Source: Ramazzottius varieornatus
Taxonomy: Eukaryota; Tardigrada; Eutardigrada; Parachela; Ramazzottiidae
DNA length: 64,000 nt
Assembly: GCA_001949185.1 (NCBI GenBank)
Contig: BDGG01000008.1
Location: forward strand, 1,361,648-1,425,647
Reading direction: 5' to 3'
A program made the position numbers and the translations under genes. Positions 10,934-21,722 of the stretch are shown here, piece by piece; position 1 is the stretch's first letter, and the number at the start of each line of letters is the position of its first letter. The notes under the pieces were generated by a model. The model was not told where the DNA came from. It saw only the letters and a list, made by a program, of their open reading frames with translations, and did no database searches.

Positions 10934-12472
10934 TCAGTCAATGCCCATCCGAGCATTGCGTTCCTTCAACAAAACTGTCTCGTCCCATATCAGCTCTTTC
11001 AGGCGTTCTTTCGGCAGATCATCGTACTCCACTTCGAAAGTGAAGGGTTCTTCGGAGACAGGTTCGTCGCCGGGATCGTAGTAGATATCCAAGTATGGAT
11101 GTCGCAGTGCTTCCTCCACTGTGATCCGCTTGTCAGGATTGAACGTCAGCATCCGTTCCAACAGGTCCAGTGCTTTTGCATCTGCAGCGGGGAATATCTT
11201 CAGCCAAGGCTGCTTGGCTTTGGACGGAAGCGACTGCAGGTAACTACGAGCCTGTATAGCAGAATTTTAGTGATTACTTTTTCTTCAGAATTTAAAAGCA
11301 ACACCCTTCCGTCTAGACGCACTCGTTCGTTATAGATGCTATTTAGGTCCTCCGCGGTAGGTGATCCAAGAATGTTCAGGATATGATTCAACTGATCGAG
11401 GTCTGAAAATAACAAAGTTGCTTAGAGTTTAAGCTCGTTTTCTAGTCGAGAAAGTTCGGAGGAACTGCGAGGGTACGCCCGGCACGCATGAGACAACAGA
11501 TGAGAAGACTGCAGAGTGGCCATTGAATATCCCCACACACGTGCGCATGTGACATCAAAAGGTGAACGTACCGGCCGTTACAAACTAGCATAGCCGGGCT
11601 AACGTAGTGCGCAAGTTAACCCGGGTACGAATTGACTTACAATGTTTTCCAGGGAAAATTGGACGGTTACTCAGGCACTCGGCCAAAATGCACCCGACGG
11701 ACCACACATCGATGGACTTGGTATATCCTCGAGAATTCAGCATAATCTCAGGAGCACGATACCATCTTGTGGCGACGTATTCAGTCAGGAAGCCCCGATG
11801 ATCATGCTCCGGATCAGCCACCCTCGCCAGTCCGAAGTCACAGATCTTCAGGTCGCAGTTGGTGTTTAGGAGGAGATTACTGGGCTTCAAATCGCGGTGA
11901 AGGACGTTGGCTGAATGTATGTACTTCAGACCACGTAGGATCTGATAAAGGAAGTAGCAGACATGGTCATTGGAGAGACGTTGTGTCTTGAGGAGCTTGA
12001 ACAGATCAGTTTCCATTAATGCCTGAACGATGTATACATCGGTCATTTGCTCGATTGTCGGAGCCCGAAGAACGTCGCGAATGTCGATGATGTTCTCGTG
12101 TTTGAAACGACTGAGAATCTTGATCTCTCGGAGGGTTCTCTGGCAGTAGGTCTGATGTTCGAACGGGGAGATTTTCTTGATAGCCACTTTCATCTTCGTG
12201 ACGGAATCGTGAGCTGCGACAACCATACCATATGCACCTTCACCTATGAACTGCAGGTTCGAGTAACGAACGCCAACGTTAAATATTTGTCCTCTGACTT
12301 CCTGCGATCCGGGAGGCAAATCTCTCAGCAGACGGCTGGCTGGAATTTCAGGTGCGGGATGAGAGTGAGCGGATACTGCAGAATCGACATCCATGTTGAA
12401 ATCTCCCATCCGTGAGGGTTTCTTGTCCTCTACTTCCATAGTTTCAGGTTCCGCGGCTGCAAGACCGTTCAT
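10934..12472 (-). CDS. ERK1/2-type MAP kinase
   Basis: Exons 11641-12472, 11323-11402 and 10934-11251 join in phase to 409 aa. This is the terminal kinase of the Ras-Raf-MEK cascade, acting in cytoplasm and nucleus. It has the glycine loop GEGAYGMV (77-84), the catalytic Lys in VAIKK (about 99), [15 protein letters not shown], the dual-phosphorylation TEY in [16 protein letters not shown] (about 230), and the C-terminal [10 protein letters not shown] and [12 protein letters not shown] blocks of ERK2-like kinases. Unlike compact ERKs of about 360 aa, there are about 60 extra N-terminal residues, acidic and Pro-rich, with no known motif. All kinase residues are present, so it should be active. 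The ortholog of Drosophila rolled or vertebrate MAPK1/3 is the clear best fit. Confidence 0.95.
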
Positions 12473-13173
12473 CTGCCTGTAAACAACACCACCAGAGTTG
12501 CACGAGCAAACTTCTACATCATCCCCATGCCCGTCAACGGAAATAATTTCACACGACGCAGACTAACATCAACAATTAAGATGACCGTAACCTTCGAAAG
12601 CAAGACCCCAGCGGCTGGGGCCCAGCCGCCCTGCTGGCCGCGGCACACAGATTTAGATGGAAGCCACACGAAGACGGACAACTTGCTAAGTTAAAACAGG
12701 AGCACAAGTAGGCATGGTGAGCAGTGCCAGACAAATCAGCGAACGGTTTTCTTTTGGGTGAGTCCTCCACCCAGTGGGTCCCCAGGACAAAACCTGGGGG
12801 CTGATTTGCCATTCGTTCGAATGTTTCCCAAAATATTCTAAATTTTGATGTTCGATTAATTTTATTTTTCTTCCTACGCATGTGCCTTAAGAGATTCTGA
12901 CTGGACAGGTACCTTCCAGCGTTCGATTGCGGTACATCAGATCGGCACAGTGTGCTTCGTTGAGGTTGCAGGGAGGGAGACGAATACAGGTACGGGATCC
13001 GTGAGCGGCAATGCAGCACCATTTGCAGCTTGCGCAAGCTACAAAATCAGCTTGCAAGGCGTTTCTGAATTGCTCGTCCGAAAACTCGAGTAGTTAAAGC
13101 GTCTGAGCTGAAGTACGACGTAGATATCTTGGTAGCTGACATATGTTGTTCTTCATTTTGACAGGCAAAGACT
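12473..13173. other. Divergent intergenic region, ERK / HMG20
   Basis: A shared 5' region between the minus-strand ERK and plus-strand HMG-box gene. GC-rich words at 12605-12645 (GGCTGGGGCCCAGCC is self-complementary) and a small inverted repeat around CCCAGG...CCTGGGG at 12780-12800 stand out. A 5' UTR exon of the HMG-box gene may lie here, because an acceptor precedes its ATG. No protein was recognised. Confidence 0.4.
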
Positions 13174-15110
13174 ATGTCAGGCCGAAACCGAAAGGGCACA
13201 AGTCCAGGTGAAGGCAGCAGCAGAGGCAGAAACGCTAGTCCAGATGCCGTCTCCGATCGCTCCAACAACACCCACGAAAGGCGTAAATCTGGTCCACAGC
13301 GAAAGCGAGCTCAGAAAGACCCTAATGCACCAACTCGACCACTGTCAGCGTACCTGCTTTTTCTTTTGGATAAGCAAGAGGAGATTCGCAAAGATAACTC
13401 GGAGATCACCGGCGTTGCTGATGTCACTCGAATGGTTGGCGCAGCTTGGCGGGAAATTACTCCAGAAACCAAAAAGGTCTGTTTCAGATTTTGTGTTGAT
13501 CAACAAACAATAATCCAACAAGTTGCGGCACTAAATGCCGGTCTTGAAAAACACGAAAAAACACAGTTAAGGAACATAGAAACCAACTGCAGAGGAAACC
13601 TATTAGGTTTTCATGCACCTGCATAGTTGAACCCTCGGTAAATGCTCAGAACAGTGTATGCAGGTGGGCGAGAGGGAGTTCATTTGCTGCGGCGTCGTTT
13701 GCTGGCCAAATTTTGGTTTTTTGTTGGTGCTGGAAAATTTCAACTTAGTGAACTTATTAACAGCTGTATTAAGTTTTCACTCTTAACAGCCGGAGATGCA
13801 ATTAGAGATCTGTATATTCGCTGTTGGTTTCCCAGCAAAAAGTAATTTGCTGTTTTTATCTTGTTTCCAGAAATACGAAAAGAAGGCGGCGATTGAGAAG
13901 GAGAAGTACCACCAGGAGATGGCCGAATACGAAAAGACGCAAGATCATCGGGATTGGGTTGCTTCTCACAACAAGCAGAACGATGAAGAGAGTCATGAGG
14001 CAGAGAAAGATGACGCCGATGCTGCAAGTCCAGCTCCTAAAGCCAAGAAGCGCAAGCATCGTCGAAGTGGCCGTGACAGTGGTGCTGAATATTCAGGGGG
14101 TCGCAAGCGTACAGAACGAGAGACTTCCGTAGAGTCGGACAGACCTCCGAAGATGCTAAAGAAACGCGGTCGAATGCATCCACCGAAGCAGTCAACTCCG
14201 GCTTCGGGCTCTTCTTCCCCCGAAAAGTCGGATCATATGTCGGCTGCACAGAAACGCGATGTGCAGAAACGTGCCTTGATGGTCAACAACAAAAGTACGT
14301 GTCCGCTGTAGAAATTTTAATCATAACATTCAAAATTCAACACAAATCGAGGGAGAATTCTAAATTCACAAGGCGAGGAAGACTCTACGAAATCTTCAAA
14401 ATGTCAAACGATGAAACTGAAACATCGAAGGATGAGACTGTACGATGTAGGAGAATAACGGAAAGTAACCTGAATTTTACATGAGTAAAGCAAATTAGAA
14501 TATAAGCCAACAAACTCGACAAGATTGTTTTCTAAGTGGCGCACGCTTTCAGCCAGTAGCTTCGGAAAGATGCGCCATTTGGCGAAAAGTCTTGTTTAGT
14601 GGGTCTGCCGAAGCTTCCAAATGAATAGACAATCATCATTATACAGATCACACGATCATTTTTACAGAAGATTCTCCGTCGATCAACTTCGCTCAAGAAC
14701 TACGCGTGCCAGTTTTCACCAAGGAATTCCAAGCCTGGAATACCCAACGCGAGAAGGATCTTCGCACCGTTCGTCATGCCGCCCACGAGTCGGAGATGGA
14801 CGTGGCTGGCATGGAGATGGTGCAGCAGCACGAGAAGCGCGCTGTGGAAGACGCAGCTACTGCCGAGGCGAAGTTGGAGGTGCTGCGCAAGGCCAAGAAT
14901 GAGATCGTCAACATTCTGCTGCGAGAGTTTTCGGGCATGAAGTTGCCGAGTGGCTTGATGATTGACGAAGACTCTGTCGAAGAGTATATGGTCGAGCTGG
15001 AGAGCGTCACCACCAAGAATCCAGCTCGATATGCCGAACTACTACATAAGGTGCGCGACGTGGCGCCGCTGTTGGAGAACTACATGCCTCATCTACGTGA
15101 TCGCTATTAG
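13174..15110 (+). CDS. HMG20A/HMG20B-like HMG-box protein
   Basis: Exons 13174-13476, 13871-14294 and 14668-15110 join to 389 aa. A single HMG box runs from about residue 45 to 115 (KDPNAPTRPLSAYLLFL, MVGAAWREITPETKKKYEKK), split by the first intron exactly inside the box. A basic, Ser-rich linker follows. The C-terminal exon encodes a long coiled coil starting LRVPVFTKEFQAWN, which matches the VPxFTxEFLxHN block that marks HMG20A/B. Those proteins are chromatin factors of the LSD1-CoREST complex, with HMG20B binding and HMG20A countering repression. The first intron holds a TATGCAGGTG-type inverted repeat and the second a GGCGCACG fold-back copy, so both are enlarged by repeats. Confidence 0.85.
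13616..13666. repeat. CACCTGCATA / TATGCAGGTG inverted repeat
   Basis: A perfect 10-bp inverted repeat with a spacer of about 30 bp, in the first intron of the HMG20-like gene. The same arms recur at 26683 and 26796, so it is a second small fold-back family. Confidence 0.65.
14505..14620. repeat. Fold-back element, AAGTGGCGCACG family
   Basis: In the second intron of the HMG20-like gene. One arm reads AAGTGGCGCACGCTTTCAGC; the opposite arm is partly decayed (GATGCGCCATTTGGCG). The typical flanks AACTCGACAAGAT and GCCGAAGCTTCC are present. Confidence 0.8.
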
Positions 15111-15387
15111 GACTTTCATAAGAGTCTCCGTTCCAAGTACCTTGCTGTTTTGTCCGAAGCCAAAGAATGTGAAGAAATGGAATTACTGATTGAATTATCG
15201 TTAAAAATTTCTCTCCAGGAAACTCGGGTTGTCTTCTGCGATTGATGAAAATTAATCGCTACTTACTAAACCAGCTGTACATGAGTTATCCAGATAAATT
15301 CTGCTGAATTTGATGGACAAGATGTCACTTTGATAAATAGAATGTTGCACCGGACGAAAGAATATGGGACGTGGGAAAATGAACTGA

Positions 15388-15470
15388 ACCGGATCCTTGT
15401 TTCAAGCGGCGCATGTTTTCGTTGCTACCGGCTGGATGTATGCTCCACTTACGAGGGGATCATGCCTGTC
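15388..15470. repeat. Degenerate fold-back element, same family
   Basis: AAGCGGCGCATGTTTTCGTTGC followed by GGCTGGATGTATGCTCCACTT gives a recognisable but mutated pair of arms just downstream of the HMG20-like gene. Confidence 0.5.
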
Positions 15471-15789
15471 CCGACGTGCCGATAGTTAAACCGACCCGGC
15501 CAAACTATAGAAGAGATAAGGCTGCAACGTACGCTTGATTCCATTAGTATCATTCAATATTAAGCCAAAAAGTTCAGAGAAGAGGTAATTTCAAATTTCT
15601 CGAAACGATGAGTCACTGATCCGGCCCTGTTTTGTCCAACGATTGGCTGTGCAATTTCCTGCATATCTGCTTCTCTACTTCTCTGCTTCTCCGGCTCGAA
15701 GGCTGGATAAGTAGACAAACCAAATTTCATTTTCGTTGCTTCTGCTGTATAAGACTCGATGTTACCTGCGCTTCTGTCTCAACAATCAC

Positions 15790-16995
15790 ATGTCGATCGA
15801 TCGATCGCTTCTGACCATGTCCATCCCCTCCAGTATGATGCCGTCCCGACTTAAGAACAAGGTCAGTAGTCCAGCCGTCGGAGGAAAGGCAAAAACAGGG
15901 GCGAAAGAGAAACCTCCCAGCAACGAACGGCGTTACGACAAATGGACCAATTCCCCTGCTGAGAGCGCTCTAGTTGACTGGCACGAGGATCCCGATAATC
16001 TGGATCGATGGAAGTTCACATCCAAAGACAAAGGCTCTGGAAGGAAGAATACTTCGGAGAAGACGAGATCACGGCATATCTTCGAGCACGAGGCTTCGAG
16101 CGATCGCTCGCGCAGGTAACCTCCAAGCTCAAAAGCCTCGAAACGTCCTACAGAAAGGCCCACGACGAGCTTGTGAGTCAAACTGGGACAGGCATTGATG
16201 ATTTGGATGAGCGAGCGAAGATCGATACAGTCAGAAGTAAGTTTTTCGACCGATCGGTCGGGAATTATTTTTTGCTATGGTTCCACAAGTCCCATGCCGT
16301 TTACTGTTCGCAGAGAAATTACTAACGAAGTGTTATCTCTGGGATCGTCTTCATCCCCTCAACTGCGATCGACCGTCGATGGTTCCTCCAGCTGTGATGG
16401 ACAACACTGACCCTATCGACGAGAACGAGGATGAGAACGGTCTCCCTATGGAAGAGGACGTAGAAACAGTTAACGAGGATTTCGGACTGGATGAAGTAGC
16501 AGATGACGTCATGCACCACGAAAGCACACCGGAAGTGGAGCAACCTACTCAGGGTACAGTTAACGTCACACTCACCTGTATACATTATGCTTGATTGGCT
16601 GTAACAGCACCAGACTACACGTTGAGTTCCTGAATGCCATTTCGGCAAACCAATCAACTATAAAATGTAAGGGTGAGTGCGATGTTGATTGTACTCCTGC
16701 AGCCAGTACGCCGGGACCTTCAAAAGGCATCATCAAGAAGGGAAAGGCCAAGCCTCTTAGTCTTCCGGAAGTCATCCAACAACAGACGCGCGAACGACTG
16801 GCGTTTGAGAAGGACAAACTGGCTCGACAAGAGCGTAAAGAGTACCTGGACAGAGAAGAACGTGAGAAGGATCGCCAAGGGGAACAAGCGAAAATGCGAC
16901 AGATCGAAAGAAATTCTTTACTGGAAATAGAATCGATGAAACTACGTATCGAACTTAAAAAGCTAGAAACTTCGCTTGATCAAGCGCCGGTGTAA
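15790..16995 (+). CDS. Harbinger accessory protein, trihelix/Myb-SANT-like
   Basis: The DNA-binding partner of Harbinger transposases. The first part (RYDKWTNSPAESALVDWHED) leads into LWKEEYFGEDEITAYLRARG and KLKSLETSYRKAHDELVSQT, the usual trihelix-type fold of these proteins. An intron at about 16237-16316 restores the frame to KKLLTKCYLWDRLH. A later intron leads to a charged coiled-coil C-terminus (RERLAFEKDKLARQERKEYL) ending at 16995. One discontinuity remains: the frame shifts near 16005, between DNLDRW and the LWKEEY block, with no usable intron, so either a 1-nt indel disables it or there is a sequencing error. Confidence 0.65.
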
Positions 16996-18215
16996 AAGTA
17001 CCCGTTATTTTCTAGAACTATTCGCTTCACTTGTTCTCTTCTCTCGATCGCGTTGACGGGTCCTGTTTCACGAGTTGTTTCCGGAAATCCGTTCATGTCC
17101 TTGTCTGTTTCTTTCCCCCAGTCTGAGTCGTACAAGTCGCCGAGTAAGAAGTTATGGAGAACGACACAAGCTCTTGTGTACAAGATTACCTTTTTGTGCT
17201 CCTTAACCGTACGAACAGGAAAATTCAAACTGCGTAGAGAAGGGAATCTTCCCTTTACCATCCCAATACAGTGTTCATTCACTACTCGAGCACTCGCCAG
17301 AATTTTGTTAAATTTCTCTTTGTCCATCCTTTCGGCAGCAGGCTTCTTGTAACAGGGAATAATATGCTCACTAACGGCAAACCCGCTGTCAGTTAGCAGA
17401 TATTCCCCCGCCTCAAAGAATGAGCGATCGCTCGAGTTCAACTTGCTGTGCCGGTAGACTCTGTTATCATGGGCAGCACCACAGAAACCCGCATTGACAT
17501 GTAAGATACGTCGTTGATCATCACACACAATCAAAGCGGAAATTCCGTATTTATTCTTGTGGCTGAAATAGGCTGACCCACCCAGCGACGGCTTCTTCGC
17601 AAGAACGATGATTGTTCCATCAGCAAATCCGATGCAGTTAGGAAAACCAGACTGTGTAAGAATGCGCTGCTTCATCCGGGATTTTTGCTCTTTGTTCGGC
17701 CAGGTAACATACTTCTTTTCCAGAGAGAGGATAGCCTTCAAACAACGTTCACAGTACAATTCCACACTTCCTTCGGATATTCCAAAATGTCGCGCGATCT
17801 TGCCCACAGGTGTGCCTTCACAGCCGAGACGGTGAAGGAAAACGACGAGCTGGTATACGGGACGAGCTTGTTGATGTCGGAAGTTGTTCTGGAATACGGG
17901 ATGGCGGCTGATCAGCCGTAGCAAATTCCGGAAAGACTCCTTGGACATTCTCACTTCTTGCCGCCAGCGATCGTTGTCCAGCTTTAATAGAACGTTATGG
18001 AAGAAGTCTTTACTCTTCGGTACCTCTGTTCGGGGCAACAGGCAGCGAGTAGCGGAGATCAGACTGAGAATGTTCCGAGGCGACGTCAGATTCTCTGCAT
18101 CTTCCGTAGGGGGTAATTCATCGTAGTCGTCACACAGCAGCGAAACAACCTCTTCGGCCACGATCAGCGTCTCGAGATCCGCCACGATACGTTGTTTCTC
18201 GTGTGAAGAGGCCAT
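16980..18215 (-). CDS. HARBI1-like DDE transposase, intact frame
   Basis: An uninterrupted frame of 411 aa from the ATG at 18215; the open frame extends to 18332 without another ATG. It is a Harbinger transposase/nuclease of the DDE_4 type. The catalytic triad is visible: first Asp in GFADGTIIV, second Asp in LLTDSGF, and the Glu in VNEHCIGMVKGRFPSL. An upstream helix-turn-helix (VGKIARHFGISEGSVELYC) precedes it. It ends at 16980, overlapping the last codons of the convergent accessory gene by 16 bp. Absence of stops over 1.2 kb suggests recent activity or selection. Host HARBI1 homologs look similar, but the paired trihelix gene and terminal repeats favour a transposon. Confidence 0.9.
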   Translation of the reverse strand: MASSHEKQRIVADLETLIVAEEVVSLLCDDYDELPPTEDAENLTSPRNILSLISATRCLLPRTEVPKSKDFFHNVLLKLDNDRWRQEVRMSKESFRNLLRLISRHPVFQNNFRHQQARPVYQLVVFLHRLGCEGTPVGKIARHFGISEGSVELYCERCLKAILSLEKKYVTWPNKEQKSRMKQRILTQSGFPNCIGFADGTIIVLAKKPSLGGSAYFSHKNKYGISALIVCDDQRRILHVNAGFCGAAHDNRVYRHSKLNSSDRSFFEAGEYLLTDSGFAVSEHIIPCYKKPAAERMDKEKFNKILASARVVNEHCIGMVKGRFPSLRSLNFPVRTVKEHKKVILYTRACVVLHNFLLGDLYDSDWGKETDKDMNGFPETTRETGPVNAIERREQVKRIVLENNGYFYTGA

Positions 18216-18453
18216 CCTGAGCGCAGGAGATGATTCGTAGGGGAATGCAAAGAGGAGATACTTGCGAACGATCGTTCGTCTCGAAATTAGAGTGGGGAAT
18301 TGGCGGTTCGAAATTTGAACAGGAGCATTCAATTATGGGAGAAGCAGAGAAGTCCTTGATTGGATGATTTGTTTTAAGGGAGGTCTAGCTAAATTTCCAG
18401 TTTACCTGCTTCTCTGATGCGTTTGGCTTGATATTGAATCATGCTATTAATGT

Positions 18454-18516
18454 GCTGCTGAACAGCCCATTGCTGAGTTGATTGTCAACCAATTCAGCAA
18501 CGGGTTGTTCAGCAGC
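18454..18516. repeat. Imperfect 27-bp hairpin
   Basis: GCTGCTGAACAGCCCATTGC pairs with GCAACGGGTTGTTCAGCAGC across a short loop (overall arms about 27 bp with three mismatches). It lies immediately beside the Harbinger right end and may be part of the element's terminus or an independent fold-back insertion. Confidence 0.6.
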
Positions 18517-18853
18517 TCATCGGTGCTTGATTCTCGATTGCTTTGCTCGGCTATCCTTTCGACGGTTTCGTAAGAAGTAAGAATCGTAAGATATCTTGGA
18601 TCTTGAATAGTTGAATCTTGACCGTCTTTGTCCCGCTTTCATTTCCCGTTTGTATACTGCGTTTGCCCTTCTGCCCCTCCAGTTTGTCGCTGTGAGCACT
18701 CTCCTGGCTGTAAGCAAGAAGAAACTGCGACGGAGAAGAGGAACTGTGGTCGACCGAGTAAGGATACTTGTAAGTTCCGCTAATTTGTACCGTATTATCG
18801 TCCATAATCATAAATCATCCTAAAGGCGGTTTCTCTAAAGTCGAACGGCAGAG

Positions 18854-20677
18854 ATGTCTCTATTGGCTGGACCACGACGAAAACAGATAGTGTCTGTCAA
18901 TCCTCAAGGACTCAATAACGCAGAAGGTACGTCTTCCATGTCCAGCATACTCGTACTCACATGTAACCACAAGTGTTGAAATCGCCATACGCACGTACAT
19001 AGAGACTTGAACTGTCAACTGTGTTGTAGAATGGAAACAGTTCGGTGGGAAACTCATGGCAAAGTCTGGGTGGCAAGTTGGAGAAGGTCTGGGGGCTAAT
19101 CGACAGGGAGCGACGGAGCATGTGCACATGAAGTTCAAAGACGACAGTTTAGGTGGGATCTTTTGCGTACCTGCTTCCGCCGGAAGTGCGCTGTGAATTC
19201 GGAAACGAAGCAGCATAGTCCCCTCGGGAAGCCCTATACACATAGACCAGTGCCTTACTCGCATGTATCATCGATCTTTGTTGTCATCTATAGGTCTTGG
19301 ATGTACCATCCAACACGAGAAGAACTGGCTGGCCCACAACGACGACTTCAACGATCTACTTTCCTTCTTGAATCAACAGCATGGCACATCTGCCGGCGGT
19401 GAAGAGACCGTCGTTTCTTCTGCGAAGGAAAGCGAGCAGCTGGTGCAGGTGTCGCTGGAGAAGAAGTCTAAAGATTCCAAAGGAAGACTCAAGTGAGTAA
19501 CGGGAACTTGTCAGCCGATGAAAAGTAGGTTAGTATGCATCAGCTCTACTGTGTTACATTTATTTTGCTCCTCTTGTAGTTATCAAAAGTTTACTCGTGG
19601 GAAGGACTTGAGTTCCCGGTCGACGGACGAAATTTCAATGATCTTCGGTGGGAAAGTGTCCAAGAAGAATAAGGCCACGAATCACGAGGCCGAACTGGAA
19701 GTAAGTCCATAACTATACTGTACTAAGCTGGGTCGCTGAACAGTTTTCTCGATTTCAAGTCAATGAAATTCTGGTGCAGATTTCCACCGCGGAAAGGGCC
19801 ACAGATCAGCCTTCGAACGTGACAGGGCTCAATACTTACGAGAGCAAGGAAAGTCTGCACGATTACTTTGCCAAGAAGATGGCAATGAGAAAGGAAGCTG
19901 CCCAGCCTGCGATCAAGACTCCTGCTGGAAGACCTGAACAACCGGAAGCGAAGGAGGAAGTGGAGGCCAAAGCTGATGAAAGCTCAAAGAAGAAGCGAAA
20001 GAAAAACATGGAGACTGCTCCGGAACCAAAAGAGAAAGTTAGGACGAGAGAATCATCGAGCAACCTGGTTGAAAGCACCCAAGAGCCTTCTGATGAAGTG
20101 GTAGAAAAGAAGTCTCGGAAGCGAAAGAATGTCATGACGGAGAAGAGTGTAGAAGAAACCGTCGAACCCAGTAAGCATTCCGTGACTATATGTTTGACAA
20201 GTGAACGAATCATGGATTAGCCAGTCAGAAATTTTTCCTTATCTTGCTATGCTCACAGACGCAATTGAATCAGTGGTGGAAGAGGCCAGCATGGAAGAAA
20301 CCGAGGAAGAAAGGCGAGTTCATCGAAAGCAAAAAAGGCTGGAGAAACGCCTGGCGAGAGAAGCCCAAGAGCAAGAAACGAAAGAAGAACCTTTGGAGAT
20401 GGACACTGACGGTCTTCAGTCCGCGGCGTGTGCTCAGCCAGATATCGTAAGCATGGTGAAGATACCGGTGGACTCTGACAACGGGACCGATGTCGATTAC
20501 ACGGGCGTTGGTGAGACTGTAACGAATGTGAGAGATTTGAAGAAGACCATGTTTGGCATGTCCATGGGCGCTATTAGACAACACTTCCGAAGTTTACCCG
20601 AGGAAACTAAAGCAGGCATATTTCCCGGTTCGAATGTCTTTGATGTCAAAGGCTATGGCGATGAATTGTTCTTCTGA
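18854..20677 (+). CDS. PINX1: PINX1-like G-patch protein
   Basis: Exons 18854-18926, 19030-19152, 19294-19492, 19580-19700, 19780-20170 and 20259-20677 join to 441 aa. The N-terminus MSLLAGPRRKQ and the G-patch (FGGKLMAKSGWQVGEGLGAN, then GLGCTIQHEKNWLAHNDDFN) match PINX1/Gno1, as does the block NYQKFTRGKDLSSRS. PINX1 is a nucleolar protein that stimulates the helicase DHX15/Prp43 in rRNA maturation and binds telomerase in vertebrates. The rest is Lys/Glu-rich and low-complexity. Every splice junction restores conserved residues, so the model is solid. The C-terminal 130 residues (MFGMSMGAIRQHFRSL) are not something I recognise from other PINX1 proteins. Confidence 0.9.
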
Positions 20678-20791
20678 GTTTTATCTTCCGGATGAATGGA
20701 AAAATAATGGGGAAGGCTCCGCACACCTCCTTTCACCGCCATAGCCTCCCAATACCAGCGTCTAATTCCAAATCGTCACCACCGTATACTG

Positions 20792-20996
20792 TACACGCAC
20801 GACGGGAAAATATGGGGCCAGTAGAAATTATGGGACCAGGCAGACAAGACGGCAAAACTGAAATGCAACCGTAGAAAAGTGTCCAAAAGTGTATTGCTGT
20901 GAATCAGTCGCGCACGTACATACTGCTGCACCGCCGTAGCGAAAAGGCCTGGTCCCAAAATTTTTACTGGTCCCATAATTTCCCGTCGTGCGTGTA
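20792..20996. repeat. MITE-like element with about 50-bp TIRs
   Basis: The left arm begins TACACGCACGACGGGAAAAT, and the reverse complement of the right arm begins TTACACGCACGACGGGAAAT. Similarity continues through GGGACCAG for about 50 bp. It is 205 bp long with no coding capacity, as expected of a non-autonomous DNA transposon. No second copy was seen in the window. Confidence 0.75.
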
Positions 20997-21577
20997 AACC
21001 ACTTTCTAATTGAGGGCCAGCACCAGGGACTTCGAACACCACTTTTTGCCAGATTGATTTTATTGTTTGTTCTTGAAGAAGGAAGTTAGTTCAAGCTTCT
21101 GTCGTAATCAGCTGGCTAGAAGTGTTTTTCGATAACGGGATCTTTGGGATCGGGGGTCCTTCCTGCACTCTGAACTTGCCACAGTTAACACCGCTAAATC
21201 TCTGGTTATAGTGACCGCGTTTCGATAAGCTACTATCGTACCAGTCCTCCCTCGACGGCCTGACAGTTTGTGGATCTTTTTACTGTTGAAACTGTCTGAG
21301 AACCACTTTCACAGTTCTTTTCTCGAGAATAACGCTGTCTCTGGACCTCGACCAATGATCAGCTCGTAGGCGCAAACGCATGCGAAAAAAGTCATTTTTG
21401 GTCAGGATATTTCGAACTTACAAGTGAGTCAAAAGGGTGAATGTCCGAAGAACCTATTTTCACCACTGAACCCCGTTGCACATCTCAATGAAAGAAAAAT
21501 GGTGAGCAGAGATTTCAGATTTTAGATTTCAATTAATTAACGGTAATGAACGAAAGTTGGCATCCCAGACAAAGGCG

Positions 21578-21722
21578 ACAAGAGTGTTCTCCCGGGTGGC
21601 GCACGTTCCCAGTGTTGTTGATCGGAAGCGTGCGCCGCTTGGATGAACGATCTTGTTGAGTTTGTTTTGCCAAGTGGCGCACGTCTTCGGTGTTATTAGC
21701 CGGAAGCATGCGGTACATCGGT
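21578..21722. repeat. Fold-back element, AAGTGGCGCACG family, one and a half copies
   Basis: A full copy (GGTGGCGCACGTTCCCAGTG / GGAAGCGTGCGCCGCTTGG) is followed directly by GTTGAGTTTGTTTTGCC and a second copy (AAGTGGCGCACGTCTTCGG / CCGGAAGCATGCGG) whose distal arm is cut short. The tandem arrangement suggests insertion of one copy into another. Confidence 0.75.

Larger units (their letters stand above)
15545..18450. mobile_element. PIF/Harbinger DNA transposon with both proteins
   Basis: Two divergent modules characteristic of PIF/Harbinger lie between inverted terminal sequences: a plus-strand trihelix/Myb-like protein and a minus-strand DDE transposase. The left end (about 15545-15597: CATTCAATATTAAGCC, TTCAGAGAAG) is matched in inverse at 18388-18452 (ATTCAATATCAAGCC, ATCAGAGAAG). 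A second inverted pair, CTTCTCTGCTTCTCC (about 15680) against GGGAGAAGCAGAGAAG (about 18335), lies inside. The exact ends and target duplication were not resolved. The transposase frame is complete, so this may be a young or domesticated copy. Confidence 0.8.

Noticed and set aside
12576-13037. Minus-strand ORF of 153 codons upstream of ERK
   Set aside because: It has no ATG-supported conserved segment, lies in the divergent promoter region, is rich in Cys/Arg/Ser as expected for random GC-rich sequence, and overlaps small inverted repeats.
16980-18332. HARBI1 host gene rather than transposon
   Set aside because: A trihelix partner gene lies convergently alongside and inverted terminal sequences flank both, which fits a transposon better than a domesticated host gene.
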